Shown piece by piece: positions 44,640-54,835 of a stretch of DNA of 64,000 nucleotides. Both the position numbers and the translations under genes were made by a program. Below the pieces are notes generated by a model. That model had not been told where the DNA came from. It did no database searches and was given only the letters and a program-made list of their open reading frames with translations. Every line of letters begins with the position of its first letter. The first letter of the stretch is position 1. The DNA is from Neoarius graeffei (Eukaryota; Chordata; Actinopteri; Siluriformes; Ariidae): NCBI RefSeq assembly GCF_027579695.1, contig NC_083577.1, positions 29,855,698-29,919,697 on the forward strand, written 5' to 3'.

Positions 44640-45520
44640 ATGGAGTCTTCCCCGTTCGCCGATCTGATCCACGCCCTCGCCACGGCCCAGCAAAGCCAGC
44701 ACCAGGCGCTAGTCACCCTCCGAAAGGAGCAGGAACAGCGGTTCGAGGCCCTGGTGTTGGCCCAGCAAGAAGATCATCAGGCGTTCCGGCACCTCCTCGC
44801 GTCGGCGGGGTCTACCAACGCTCCCAACGCGGGCCCGTCCCCCCTCACCCTAACAAAGATGGGCCCGCAGGACAACCCCGAGGCATTCCTCACGCTCTTC
44901 GAGCAAGTCTCAGAGACCTCGGGATGGCGAATGGAGCAGCGCGCCTTCTCCCCCTGCTAACAGGAGAGGCACAGCTGGCCGCGCTACAGCTCCCCGCCGA
45001 CCGCCAGCTGGCCTATGTGGACCTTCGCCGAGCCGTCCTCCAGCGTGTGGGGCGCACCCCTGAGCAGCAGCGTCAGCGTTTCCGTGCTTTGCACTTGGAG
45101 GAAGTCGGATGGCCATTCGCGTTTGGCCAGCAACTCTGGGACGCCTGCTGGCAGTGGCTGAGGGCCAACAACCGCAATGCAGAGGGGATCATCGACCAGG
45201 TGGTACTGGAACAGTTCATCTCACGCTTGCCAGCAGGAACCGCAGAGTAGGTCCAGTACCACTGCCCGGCGTGGCTGGATCGAGAATCGAGCTGGCGGAG
45301 GACCATTTGGCAGCTGTCCCGGTGGCAGGACAACCTACAGCCTCTTCTCTCCCCTCCTCTTCTCTCTCTCTCTCTCTCTCTCCCTCTCCTCCTGTGTCTT
45401 GTCCTCGCCCCATTCCCCCACCGTGGAGGCAGGGGCCGGCACCACCCCAGCTGGCCCGCCGCACCCACGGTGCCCTCCCATTTCTCCCTTCTGTGTCTGT
45501 CTCTCCCCCCCCCTCAGGTG
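44640..45520 (+). pseudogene. Gypsy copy 3 gag, SCAN-like segment
   Basis: It starts MESSPFADLIHALATAQQSQ and runs to a frameshift near 44935. It goes on with AARLLPLLTGEAQLAALQLP and GIIDQVVLEQFISRLPAGTA, then a TAG at 45248. Beyond the stop, ELAEDHLAAVPV and a serine/proline-rich tract are readable. The LEQF..LP..-type segment parallels SCAN domains. Confidence 0.78.
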
Positions 45521-46582
45521 AGTGAGCCCCAGAGCGCCAGTGCAGAGAGGAAGCCCGGGCCAGTTTGCTGGTGCTGCCGGGAGCCGGGCCACCTCCAACA
45601 GCAGTGCACGGTAATGGAGGTGGGCGCGGTGGTTCGGATCCCCGACGCGCCAGGAGCCGCCCTCGATCGAGCCGGAGCGTATCGCATACCGGTGAGTATT
45701 CAAGGGGATACATATCAGGCGTTGGTGGATTCTGGTTTTAATCAGACCTCAATTCACCAAAGCCTGGTGCAAGACGAGGCATTGGGGGGAGCACAGGGGG
45801 TGAAGGTTTTGTGTGTGCATAGGGATGTTCACAGCTACCCTTTGGTGTCGGTCCACATTTTTTTCCGAGGGGAGAAATTTATAGTAAAGGCGGCGGTTAA
45901 TCCTCGCCTCACCCACTCGATAGTTTTGGGGACTGATTGGCCGGGATTCCGGGAGTTGATGAGTCATTTAGTGAAGAGTGGGTCCTGTCATATTTCAGCA
46001 GGGGGAGGTCCCAGTGCCACCTTGGTGGGAGCTGCTGTCACAGAGCCGTCTGCGTCATCTCCACGTCAGAGTGAGGAGCCACAGGCTCCTCCTCCCTCTC
46101 TTGGGGAATCCCTGGCAGATTTCCTGTTAGAGCAGTCGCGAGACGAGACTCTGCGGCATGCATTTGACCAAGTGAGAGTAATCGATGGTCAAACGCTCCT
46201 GCCGAATGCCACCCCGTCCTTCCCCTATTTTTCTATTATGAAGGATAGATTATACCGAGTGACGCAGGACACTCAGACGAAAGAGCAGATCACACAGCTT
46301 TTGATTCCAAAAAGCCACCGGGAATTGGTATTCCAGGAAGCTCACTTTAATCCCATGGCTGGACACTTAGGGCAGGATAAGACACTAGCCCGAATAATGG
46401 CCCAATTCTATTGGCTGGGGATTCGTGGCGATGTCCGTAGGTGGTGTATGGCATGCCGCAAATGCCAGTTAGTAAATCCAGTGGCCATTCCAAAAGCACC
46501 TTTGCACCCTCTACCATTAATCGAGACCCCGTTTGAAAGAATTGGGATGGATCTCGTTGGGCCATTAGATCGGTCAACATGA
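45470..46582 (+). pseudogene. Gypsy copy 3 zinc knuckle, protease and integrase N-terminus
   Basis: One 370-codon open frame holds the CCHC knuckle (C33, C36, H41, C46), protease ALVDSGFNQTSI with LGTDW further on, and the integrase zinc-binding region (GHLGQDKTLARIM, CMACRKCQ). It stops at TGA 46580 directly after DLVGPLDRST, where copy 1 reads on with GYRF. Confidence 0.85.
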
Positions 46583-47343
46583 GGGTACCGCTTTATATTA
46601 GTTCTGGTGGACTATGCAACGCGATACCCGGAAGCAGTGTGTCTTCAAAATATCTCAGCACGCAGTATTGCGGAGGCGCTCTTCCGCGTCATCTCCCGAA
46701 TTGGAATCCCGAAAGAGATTCTGACTGATCAAGGCATCTCGTTTATGTCACGAACACTGAACGAACTGTATGGGTTATAAGGTATTAAGCCGATCCGGAC
46801 CAGCGTGTATCACCCACAAACGGACGGTTTAGTTGAACGGTTTAATCGCACCCTCAAGAACATAATTAAAAATTTGTAAGTGAGGACGCATGTAACTGGG
46901 ATAAATGGTTCAAACCCTTGTTATTTGCAGTGTGAGAGGTCCCCCAAGCCTCCACGGGGTTCTCCCCGTTTGAATTATTATATGGGCGTAAGCCACGTAG
47001 CATTTTAGATGTGCTGCGAGAGAATTGGGAGGAGGGACCTTTACCAAGTAAAAACAAAATCCAATACGTTATTGACCTGCGCGCAAAACTCCACACACTC
47101 ACACACCTAACCCAGGAGAATTTGCGGCAGGCCCAAGAACGGCAAACCCGCCTGTATGACAAGGGTATGCGCCTTAGAGAGTTCGCACCGGGAGATAAAG
47201 TACTCGTACTGTTGCCCACATTGAGCTCTAAATTAGTTGCCAAGTGGCAAGGACCCTTTGAGGTCACACAGCGAGTCGGGGACGTCGACTATGAGGTGAG
47301 GTGAACGGACAGGGGTGGGGCACTACAGATTTACCACCTCAAT
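46583..47343 (+). pseudogene. Gypsy copy 3 integrase core and C-terminus, disrupted
   Basis: YRFILVLVDYATRYPEAV, then ILTDQGISF and GLVERFNRTLKN can be read with stops (for example at 46780). The C-terminal part (47011-47304) carries LLPTLSSKLVAKWQGPFEVT. It lies upstream of the RT, against the usual Ty3/gypsy order. Confidence 0.8.
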
Positions 47344-48850
47344 TTGCTCAAACTCAGGAATGAGGAGGTCCCCGTGGCATTGGTGTCGGTGGTTCCGGAG
47401 AAGGCAGAGCTGGGGCCGGAGGTTCAAAAAGGAATATTAGCATCACGTACCTCTCCGGTCCCCTGTGGAGACTGCCTCTCCCCGACCCAACTCGCGGAGG
47501 TTGCCCAGTTGCAGACCGAGTTTTCGGATGTGTTCTCGCCCCTGCCCAGCCGCACCAACCTCATAGAGCACCACATTGAGATGCCCCCAGGGGTGGTAGT
47601 GCGTAGCCGCCCTTACAGGCTACCCGAGCACAAGAAAAAAGTGGTTCGGGAAGAACTCGAGGCCATGCTCGAAATGGGCATCATCGAGGAGTCCCACAGT
47701 GACTGGAGCAGCCCGGTGGTCTTGGTACCCAAGGCTGACGGGTCAGTCCGGTTCTGTGTGGACTATAGAAAAGTCAACGCAGTGTCTAAATTTGACGCTT
47801 ACCCAATGCCTCATATTGATGAGTTGCTCGATCGACTAGGCACGGCTCACTTTTATTTGACACTGGATTTAACAAAGGGTTATTGGCAGATCACCTTGAC
47901 TCCACTATCCTGAGAAAAAACGGCCTTTTCCACATCATTCGGCTTACACCAATTTGTCACACTTCCTTTTGGGTTGTTTGGGGCGCCCGCTACGTTTCAG
48001 TGGCTGATGGACAGGGTCCTCTGCCCCCACGCCACCTATGCGGCCGCCTACCTCGACGACATCATTGTCTATAGTAACGACTGGCCGAGGCACCTCAAAC
48101 ATCTGAGGAGTGTCCTTAGATCGCTGAGGCAGGCGGGTCTCACAGCCAACACGAAGAAGTGTGCGATTGGGCGGGTGGAAGTATGGTATCTGGGCTTCCA
48201 CTTGGGCAACGGGCAGGTGCGTCCTCAAATTAACAAGACATCAGCAATTGCGGCCTGCCCGAGGCCCAAGACCAAAAAGGGGGTGAGACAGTTCCTGGGG
48301 CTGGCTGGCTATTATCATAGGTTTATACCTAATTATTCGGACGCCACCAGCCCACTGACTGATCTGACTAAAAAGGGGGCACCAGATCCGGTCCAGTGGA
48401 CGGAGCAATGCCAGCGGGCTTTTTCTGAGGTAAAGGCTGCACTGTGTGGAGGGCCACTTTTACACTCCCCTGACTTTTCTCTCCCCTTTATGTTACAGAC
48501 GGATGCGTCGGACAGAGGGCTGGGGGCTGTTTTGTCCCAGGAGGTGGAGGGGGAGGACTGCCCAGTCTTATACATCAGTAGGAAGCTGTCGGTGCGTGAG
48601 GGGCGATACAGCACGATTGAAAAAGAGTGCTTGGCAATCAAGTGGGCGGTCCTCGCCCTCCGTTACTACCTGCTGGGACGCCCTTTCACCCTCTGTTTGG
48701 ACCACGCGCCCCTCCAGTGGCTCCACTGCATGAAGGATGCCAACGCGTGGATCACCCGTTGGTATCTGGCACTCCAACCCTTTAACTTCAAGGTGATCCA
48801 CAGGCCGGGGACGCAGATGGTTGTGGCGGACTTCCTCTCCCGTCAAGGGG
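47344..48850 (+). pseudogene. Gypsy copy 3 reverse transcriptase and RNase H
   Basis: Frame 47344-47913 has FCVDYRKVNAVSKFDAYPMP and ends at a stop after TLTPLS. Frame 47974-49002 continues with AYLDDIIVYS (catalytic box), QFLGLAGYYHRFIPNYS and RNase H (LQTDASDRGLGAVLSQE, IEKECLAIKWAVL, LDHAPLQWL). Only about one stop and a frameshift break this part, so it is relatively young. Confidence 0.87.
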
Positions 48851-49219
48851 GGGGGGAGTTGGCTGCAGGCTGGATGGCTGCCCGGCCTGAGTCGAGCGGT
48901 GGGGGTATGTGGCAGCAGGGGCGTGGTCAAGCATCAGATTGTGACAGGAGGGCGGAGTCAGGGAAAGTAAGTGGCAGAATCACTACATCTGTTGGCAAAT
49001 AACCTGTGTTTGTGTGTCTTCCCAGTGACCGCACCCTACTTAAGGAGGGAGAACGAGAACAGAGGAGACTCTCCCCCAAACGAGACACCAGTTGTGTGTG
49101 TGCGCGTGCTTCTATGTTTATATGTTAGATTGAAAAGTGTAACAATAAAAAACGCTGTATGAACCTGCACTCTGTCTTGCCGTCTTCCTGTGCTCCGCCC
49201 CTGTGTAAGAACCTCTACA

Positions 49220-49472
49220 TTAATATTTGCCCTTTACCTTTGTTAGATTACATTTATTTAAAAAAAAGTGCTACTTGTTTTTTGTTTGTTTTTTAATACA
49301 CTTGTTTTTGTACAGCGTGTGGTCATCGAAAATGTGTTCTGATATATGTTCTTTACAGAAAATGAGCCAAGGTCACTGAGTCTGAGTTTGAAAAAAATAA
49401 TTAATCGTATGATTATTCCTTTGATAAAAATGAAAATGGCTCCCACAGACCCGAACACCATACAAGGGTTAA
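49220..49472. mobile_element. piggyBac MITE, right fragment
   Basis: It matches 7121-7366, ending ACACCATACAAGGG at 49468 with TTAA at 49469-49472. Together with 44223-44281 it is one MITE split by the gypsy insertion. Confidence 0.88.
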
Positions 49473-49569
49473 CTCTCATCCATTATCCCTGGCTACTGTA
49501 AAATTTTAAATTTTAGCTCACCTGGACTAAAGTGTGTGTATGTATGTATGTATGTATGTATGTTTTCAG

Positions 49570-50104
49570 TACCTGTAACTCTGGACCCCAACACTGCTCA
49601 TCCTGAACTCACTGTATCTCATGATCTGAAAAGTGTGAGACGCAGTGATGAGAAACAGAAACTTCCTGATGATCCATAGAGATTTTATAAATGTTTGTGT
49701 ATCTTGGGATCTGAGGGCTTTAACTCAGGGACACACTGCTGGGATGTGGAAGTTGGAGACTGTACGTGGTGGAATGTGGGTGTCATGACAGAATCTGCTC
49801 AGAGGAAGGGGGGAATCACCTCCAGAAGTGGAATCTGGCATGTAGGATATTATGGTGATAAATATTGCGCAGTTTCTACACCAATACATTTACTCTTCTC
49901 TCAGTAGCACAGAAACTCCAGAGGATCAGAGTGAAGCTGGACTGGGACAGAGAAAAACTGTTATTCTCTGACCCTCTCACTAACACACACTTACACACTG
50001 TCACACACACATTTACTGATAAATTACTGCCAATCCTCGGTGTTTATGGTTTCATAAAGATCCTCCCACTTGAGTGCTCTGTAAGAGTGAATCAGATCAG
50101 TTAG
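49570..50104 (+). pseudogene. Third TRIM copy: PRY-SPRY exon only, broken
   Basis: The acceptor TTTTCAG (ending 49569) is followed by sequence like exon 6 of TRIM A and [12 protein letters not shown], then [23 protein letters not shown] stop comes at the PERFD position, a reading restart gives [20 protein letters not shown], and a frameshift near 49885 leads to [20 protein letters not shown]. Exons 1-5 are absent. TRIM 3' flank lies just upstream as well as downstream, so the module is truncated. Confidence 0.85.
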
Positions 50105-50290
50105 CACTGATGTCGTTTTATTCCAGTTCATTAATAAAATACTGCAGATTAAAAGATTAGTGTTCTTCGTGTAAGTATTTTTGCCCCCTTTTTGGAAACC
50201 TTGAAGCACAAACTGATTTTTTTTCAAGGGGATCAACTCAAAATATTGACAGAATATCTTGAAAGAATGAATTAACTTAAATAATAAGAT

Positions 50291-51119
50291 CTCGTCTCGT
50301 CTCGTCTCGTCTTCTTCCGCTTTATCCGGGACCGGGTCGCGGAGGCAGCAGTCTAAGCAGGGAAGCCCAAACTTCCCTTTCCCCAGACACCTCGGCCAGC
50401 TCCTCGGGAAGAACACCGAGGCGTTCCCAGGCCAGCCGAGAGACATAGTCCCTCCAGCGTGTCCTGGGTCTTCCCCGGGGCCTCCTCCCGGGGGGACATG
50501 CCTGGAACACCTCCCGAGGGAGGCGTCCAGGAGGCATCCGAAAAAGATGCCCGAGCCACCTCAGCTGATTCCTCTCGATGTGGAGCAGCAGCGGCTCTAC
50601 TCCGAGCTCCTCCCGAGTGACTGTGCTTCTCACCCTATCTCTAAGGGAGTGCCCAGCCACCCTGCGAAGGAAACTCATTTCGGCCGCTTGTATCCGCGAT
50701 CTTGTCCTTTTGGTCATTACCCAAAGTTCATGACCATAGGTGAGAGTTGGAACGTAGATCGACCGGTAAATTGAGAGCTTCGCCTTTTGGCTCAGCTCCT
50801 TCTTCACCACGACGAACCGGTAAAGCGACCGCATCACTGCGGAGGCTGCACCGATCCGCCTGTCGATCTCACGCTCCATCCTTCCCTCACTCGTGAACAA
50901 GATCCCGAGATACTTAAACTCCTCCACTTGAGGCAGAACTTCTCCACCAACGTGGAGAGGGCAAGCCACCCTTTTCCGGTCGAGAACCATGGCCTCGGAC
51001 TTGGAGGTGCTGATTCTCATCCCAGCCGCTTCACACTCGACTGCAAACCGCCCCAGTGCATGCTGAAGGTCCTGGTTTGAAGAAGCCAACAGGACAACAT
51101 CATCCGCAAAAAGCAGAGA
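50291..51119 (-). pseudogene. 5'-truncated LINE, RT C-terminal region
   Basis: The reverse-strand frame 50322-51089 (255 residues) reads like the thumb and C-terminal part of a non-LTR reverse transcriptase: CEAAGMRISTSKSEAMVLDR, FKYLGILFTSEGRMEREIDR, YRSIYVPTLTYGHELWVMTK and RPRGRPRTRWRDYVSRLAWE. It ends in an ACGAG-type tail and is flanked by AAATAATAAGAT (50279-50290 and 51121-51132), a target duplication. The frame is open over its whole length. Its clade (I/Nimb-like or RTE-like) is uncertain. Confidence 0.85.
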
Positions 51120-51389
51120 TAAATAATAAGATATCTTATGATATATTTTAAAAGTATGAGGAAGTCAAAATAATAAGTGAAATAATGACACTGTCTTGAA
51201 ATAACAAGGTATTAACTCAAAAATAATGACAGAATTTAATTAAAATCACAAAAAAGTGTTTAGATGCAGAATGAGCTGAAAAGATTTAATTTTATTAACG
51301 TATTTTAAATAAACTGAGAATTTGAAAGCTCATGTCTACTGTATTTGCACTTGTTAGCGTTTGCTGTTAATCTTGGATGAAATGTTTAG

Positions 51390-51909
51390 CTGTGTGTGTG
51401 TGTGTGTGTGTGAGTGAGAGTGTGTATAGATGAGAGAGAGAGAATGAGTGAGTAAGAGTGTGTGTACATGAGAGAGAGAGAATGAGTGAGTAAGTGAGTG
51501 AGTATGTGAATGTATGAGAGAGAGAATGAGTGAGTGTGTGTGTATATATGAGAGAGTGAGTGAGTGAGTGAGTGAGTGAGTGAGTGAGTATATATGAGAG
51601 AGAGAATGAGTGAGTGTTTATGAGAGAGAATGAGTGAGTGAGTATATATGAGAGAGAATGAGTGTGTATACATGAGAGAGAGAGAATGAGTGAGTATATA
51701 TGAGTGAGAGAGAGAATGAGTGAGTGCGTATATATGAGAGAGAGTGTGTATATATGAGAGTGTATACATGAGTGAGTGAGTGAGTGAGTGAGTGAGTATA
51801 TATGAGAGAGAGAATGAGTGTGTATATATATGAGAGTGTGTATATGAGAGAGAGAGAATGAGTGTGTATATATGAGAGAGTGAGTGTGTATATGAGAGAG
51901 AGAGAATGA

Positions 51910-51955
<46 letters not shown>
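51390..51955. repeat. GAGT/TATATGAGAG simple-repeat array
   Basis: A mixed array of GT, GAGT, TATATGAGAGAGAGAATGAG-like units and a TA run at its right end. A similar array lies at 57905-58066. It replaces the short GT repeat seen at this place in modules A and B. Confidence 0.92.
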
Positions 51956-51958
<3 letters not shown>

Positions 51959-52080
51959 CGTCCACCTAAACTGACAGAGCGAGCAAGGAGAGCACTGGTC
52001 AGAGAAGCAGCCAAGAGGCCCATGATCACTCTGGAGGAGCTGCAGAAATCCACAGCTCATGTGGGAGAATCTGTGCACAG
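51956..52080 (+). pseudogene. Tc1-type transposase fragment, DNA-binding region
   Basis: GRPPKLTERARRALVREAAK, then RPMITLEELQKSTAHVGES matches the GRP hook and second helix-turn-helix of Tc1 transposases. It continues after an insertion at about 52935. No terminal repeat precedes it; the simple-repeat array abuts it. Confidence 0.8.
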
Positions 52081-52934
52081 GACAATACGATACGATGATG
52101 ATGCCCTTTATTGTCACTAGTCACATGTACCAGCGAAATTAGCCGTCAACCTGTCCGTACATATACAACATACAATTGACATACGGTAGACAGGACATGA
52201 AGACAGGGATAAAGATAAAAAGGAAACACAACATGAGGAGAGATAAGGAAAAAAAGAACACCCTCCTCCCACTATGCTCCTGTCAGGAGTACAGTGTTGG
52301 AACATTTAAAAAACCTTTGCATAAGCACACAACAACACAAGTACACTTTAAACACGGGACTTGAGAGGGGGAATCAGGGGTAGGGGCAGGGGGGAGGGGA
52401 GGAGGTAATCCAGCACAAGCAAGCAGCCGCCCGCTCCTGCAGCCATGAAGGCGCTGGTCACGCATCCGCTTGTCATACTGGGGGTAAAAACGGCGTGCGT
52501 GGAGAGTTAGAGAGGAATGCGAGGAATGAGAGTGTCTCCCAGCAGTGACCTTCAGGGGGAAATGTTTCTTCAGCAACGGCCTGAACCAAGGCCGGTGCTG
52601 TCTCAGGGCGCCGAATCTCAATAAGATATGAATTGTTTGGTCTTTCCAGACGCAGTCTTTGCATGTCCACACTGCTCGTCCATATTTGTCCATTCCGTCC
52701 ATTCTATTTAAATTGATCTCCAAAAAACGTATTCCTTGCAAAGCTGAAAGCTGCTCTGAGATAACAACCATTTTGTGATTAAAGTTCTGAATGTCCACAG
52801 TTTGAGTGCCAACAGCTTTGCCCACCACTCCAATCATATCGGGCAGCTTTGTGGGGCTTTGAACAGCTGTCATCATTGTCTGATTTCCTTGATATACCAG
52901 GGCAATGCCTAATCCAATCAGCAGAAGTCCTGTA
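52081..52934 (-). mobile_element. Retroposed insertion in the Tc1 copy, with a 218-residue frame
   Basis: On the reverse strand, a frame (52939-52283) begins MITGLLLIGLGIALVYQG, a likely single membrane helix, followed by SEQLSALQGIRFLEINLNRM and a proline-rich tail. The strand ends with AATAAAGGGCATCATCATCG and a TATCG simple tail. A 3' AATAAA plus tail looks like LINE- or retrotransposition-type insertion. I recognise no protein family, and whether the frame is coding is unsure. Confidence 0.45.
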
Positions 52935-53538
52935 ATCATGGTTCCAAATAGGTAGCTCTAAGTTGTACACTCCACAAATCTGGCCTTTTTGGAAGAGTGG
53001 CAAGAAGAAAGCCATTGCTGAAAGACAGGCATAAGAAATGTAGGGGACACAGCAAACATGTGGAAGAAGGTGCTTTGGTCAGATGAGACCAAAGTTGAAC
53101 TTTTTGGCCTAAATGCAAAGCGCTATGTGTGGCGGAAAACTAACACTGCTCATCACCCTGCACACACCATCCCCACTGTGAAACATGGTGGTGGCAGCAT
53201 CATGCTATAGGGGTGCTTTTCTTCAGCAGGGACAGGGAAGCTGGTCAGAGTTGATGGGAAGATGGATGGAGCTAAATACAGGGCAATCCTGGAAGAAAAC
53301 CTGTTGGAGGCTGCAAAAGACTTGAGACTGGGAAGGAGATTCACCTTCCAGCAAGACAATGACCCTAAACATACAGCCAGAGCTACAATGGAATGGTTTA
53401 GATCAAAGAATATTCATGTGTTAGAATGGCCCAGTCAAAGTCCAGACCTAAATCACATTGAGCATCTGTGGCAAGACTTGAAAATTGCTGTTCACAGATG
53501 CTCTCCATCCGATCTGGCTGAGAGAGAGAGTGAGTGAG
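52935..53538 (+). pseudogene. Tc1-type transposase, catalytic domain
   Basis: It reads [20 protein letters not shown], then [12 protein letters not shown] (first Asp), [12 protein letters not shown] followed by a TAG in place of Trp, then [14 protein letters not shown] (second Asp) and [19 protein letters not shown] (Glu). This is the DD34E triad of Tc1. It is inactive because of stops, the insertion at 52081, and loss of both ends; the right side passes into GAGT repeats. Confidence 0.85.
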
Positions 53539-53607
53539 CATAGTTCAAATTACGGGGGGTACTGGGGGGTACTATACCCCCCAATGAAGACCCAGTACCC
53601 CCCAAAG

Positions 53608-54827
53608 CAGGGCTCTACAGTGCGCACATTTCACTCACATTTGCAAGCGAATTTTTCGGCATGCGAATGACGAAAAAAAACCACGCGCATTCGTGCGAGG
53701 GCTTCTTGCGGCCGACAATTTCGGAAAGCACTGAGCACAGACGCGACGAGTTTAACATTCTAAAATGTATCAAATGTTAAACTGCAAAGTATGTAAATCC
53801 AGCGCTGGATAGCCTACCTAATATCATTTTTTACACTAGAGACAAGAAAATTACATCAGTCAGAGCCTTGTAGTGCTCAATGTGAAATAATTTTGTGAAT
53901 ATCTCCTTCCGTTTTCCTGTAAACCCCCGTTGTTTGGAGGGAGCACTCTGAGGAAAAACTGCGCTTTCTGTGCAGTTTTGCCAGATTTGTTGCGGTTTTA
54001 AGTGCATTTTGGCGGGTTTTGAACATATTATGGGTTGGAAAATGTCAGCAGTATCTGGCAACACTGTTTCTGTGTGACACTCTGTGTCTCTGCTCGCAGC
54101 GTACGGGTGGGGGAGGGGATGCTCGCTCTCACACACACACACACACACACACAGAGAGGAGGGAGGGGCTGCTCCCTCTCAGAGAGACACAGGCTTGTAG
54201 CATCATGGCAAGTCACACATTCACACAGTACAGCTCAGCTCCTGCAACTGTGACTGCTACAGCCACTGCATCACTCTCACGATTTCCCGCAGGGGAATTG
54301 TCTCCAGTTAGTTATAGAAACTCAGTTCAGCTACAAAACTCAGGATATTGCACTGTATTTGGTATTGCATTGTATTGGGTATGGATGTAAAAGTGTAGAA
54401 ATATAAATATAAAATATACAAAAGCTATAAAAAATAAAAAGGTGCTCTGTGAGTCTGTTGGTCCTTGCTCTGATGCACCTGTAACGCCTGCCTGAGGGCA
54501 GCAAGTCAAAGAACTCAGAGCCAGGGTGGGAGCTGTCCTTGATGATGATGTTAGCTCTGCTGAGCTCTGCTCTCTGTTTAGCTACTATTTGTTCATTCAT
54601 TCAGTTGTTCGTTATTCATTTGTTTGTTCATTCATTCATTCGTTCATTCATTCATTCTCAATTGAATTTTGCGTTTTATGTGTTGGTGTGTCTAAGGTTT
54701 GCGCTGCAATAAACCTTTAAAATGAAAACTTACTTGTGCTTGTGCCCCCATTTTTTTCCCTGTGCTCCTAAAATTTTTAACTTAGGAGCACGTGTGCTCC
54801 TGAAAAAAAAGTTAGTGTAGAGCCCTG
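53608..54827. mobile_element. hAT-type element, nested, 8-bp target duplication
   Basis: Ends are CAGGGCTCTACAGTGCG and CAGGGCTCTACACTAAC (right, read inward). CCCCAAAG flanks it at 53600-53607 and 54828-54835. It contains a CA run (54131-54150) and a TTCATTCATTC tract (54592-54658), and no transposase that I can see. Confidence 0.92.
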
Positions 54828-54835
54828 CCCCAAAG

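Larger units (their letters stand above)
44282..49219 (+). mobile_element. Gmr1-like Ty3/gypsy retrotransposon, copy 3, both LTRs present
   Basis: The 4,938-bp element has a 313-bp 5' LTR (44282-44594), a primer site (TGGTGCCGGAACCCGGGA), gag, zinc knuckle, protease, integrase, RT, RNase H, a purine tract (GGTGGGGGTA, ending 48907) and a 312-bp 3' LTR (48908-49219). TTAAT flanks both sides (44277-44281, 49220-49224). The MITE copy at 6964-7362 supplies the empty site. The pol order is protease-integrase-RT-RNase H. Several stops and frameshifts show it is not autonomous now. Confidence 0.92.

Noticed and set aside
51367-52117. Reverse frames of 115-243 residues with repeated YTHSLS and IYIYIY
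   Set aside because: Artefacts of the GAGT and TA repeats. Only the short Tc1 segment on the forward strand at 51956-52080 is real.
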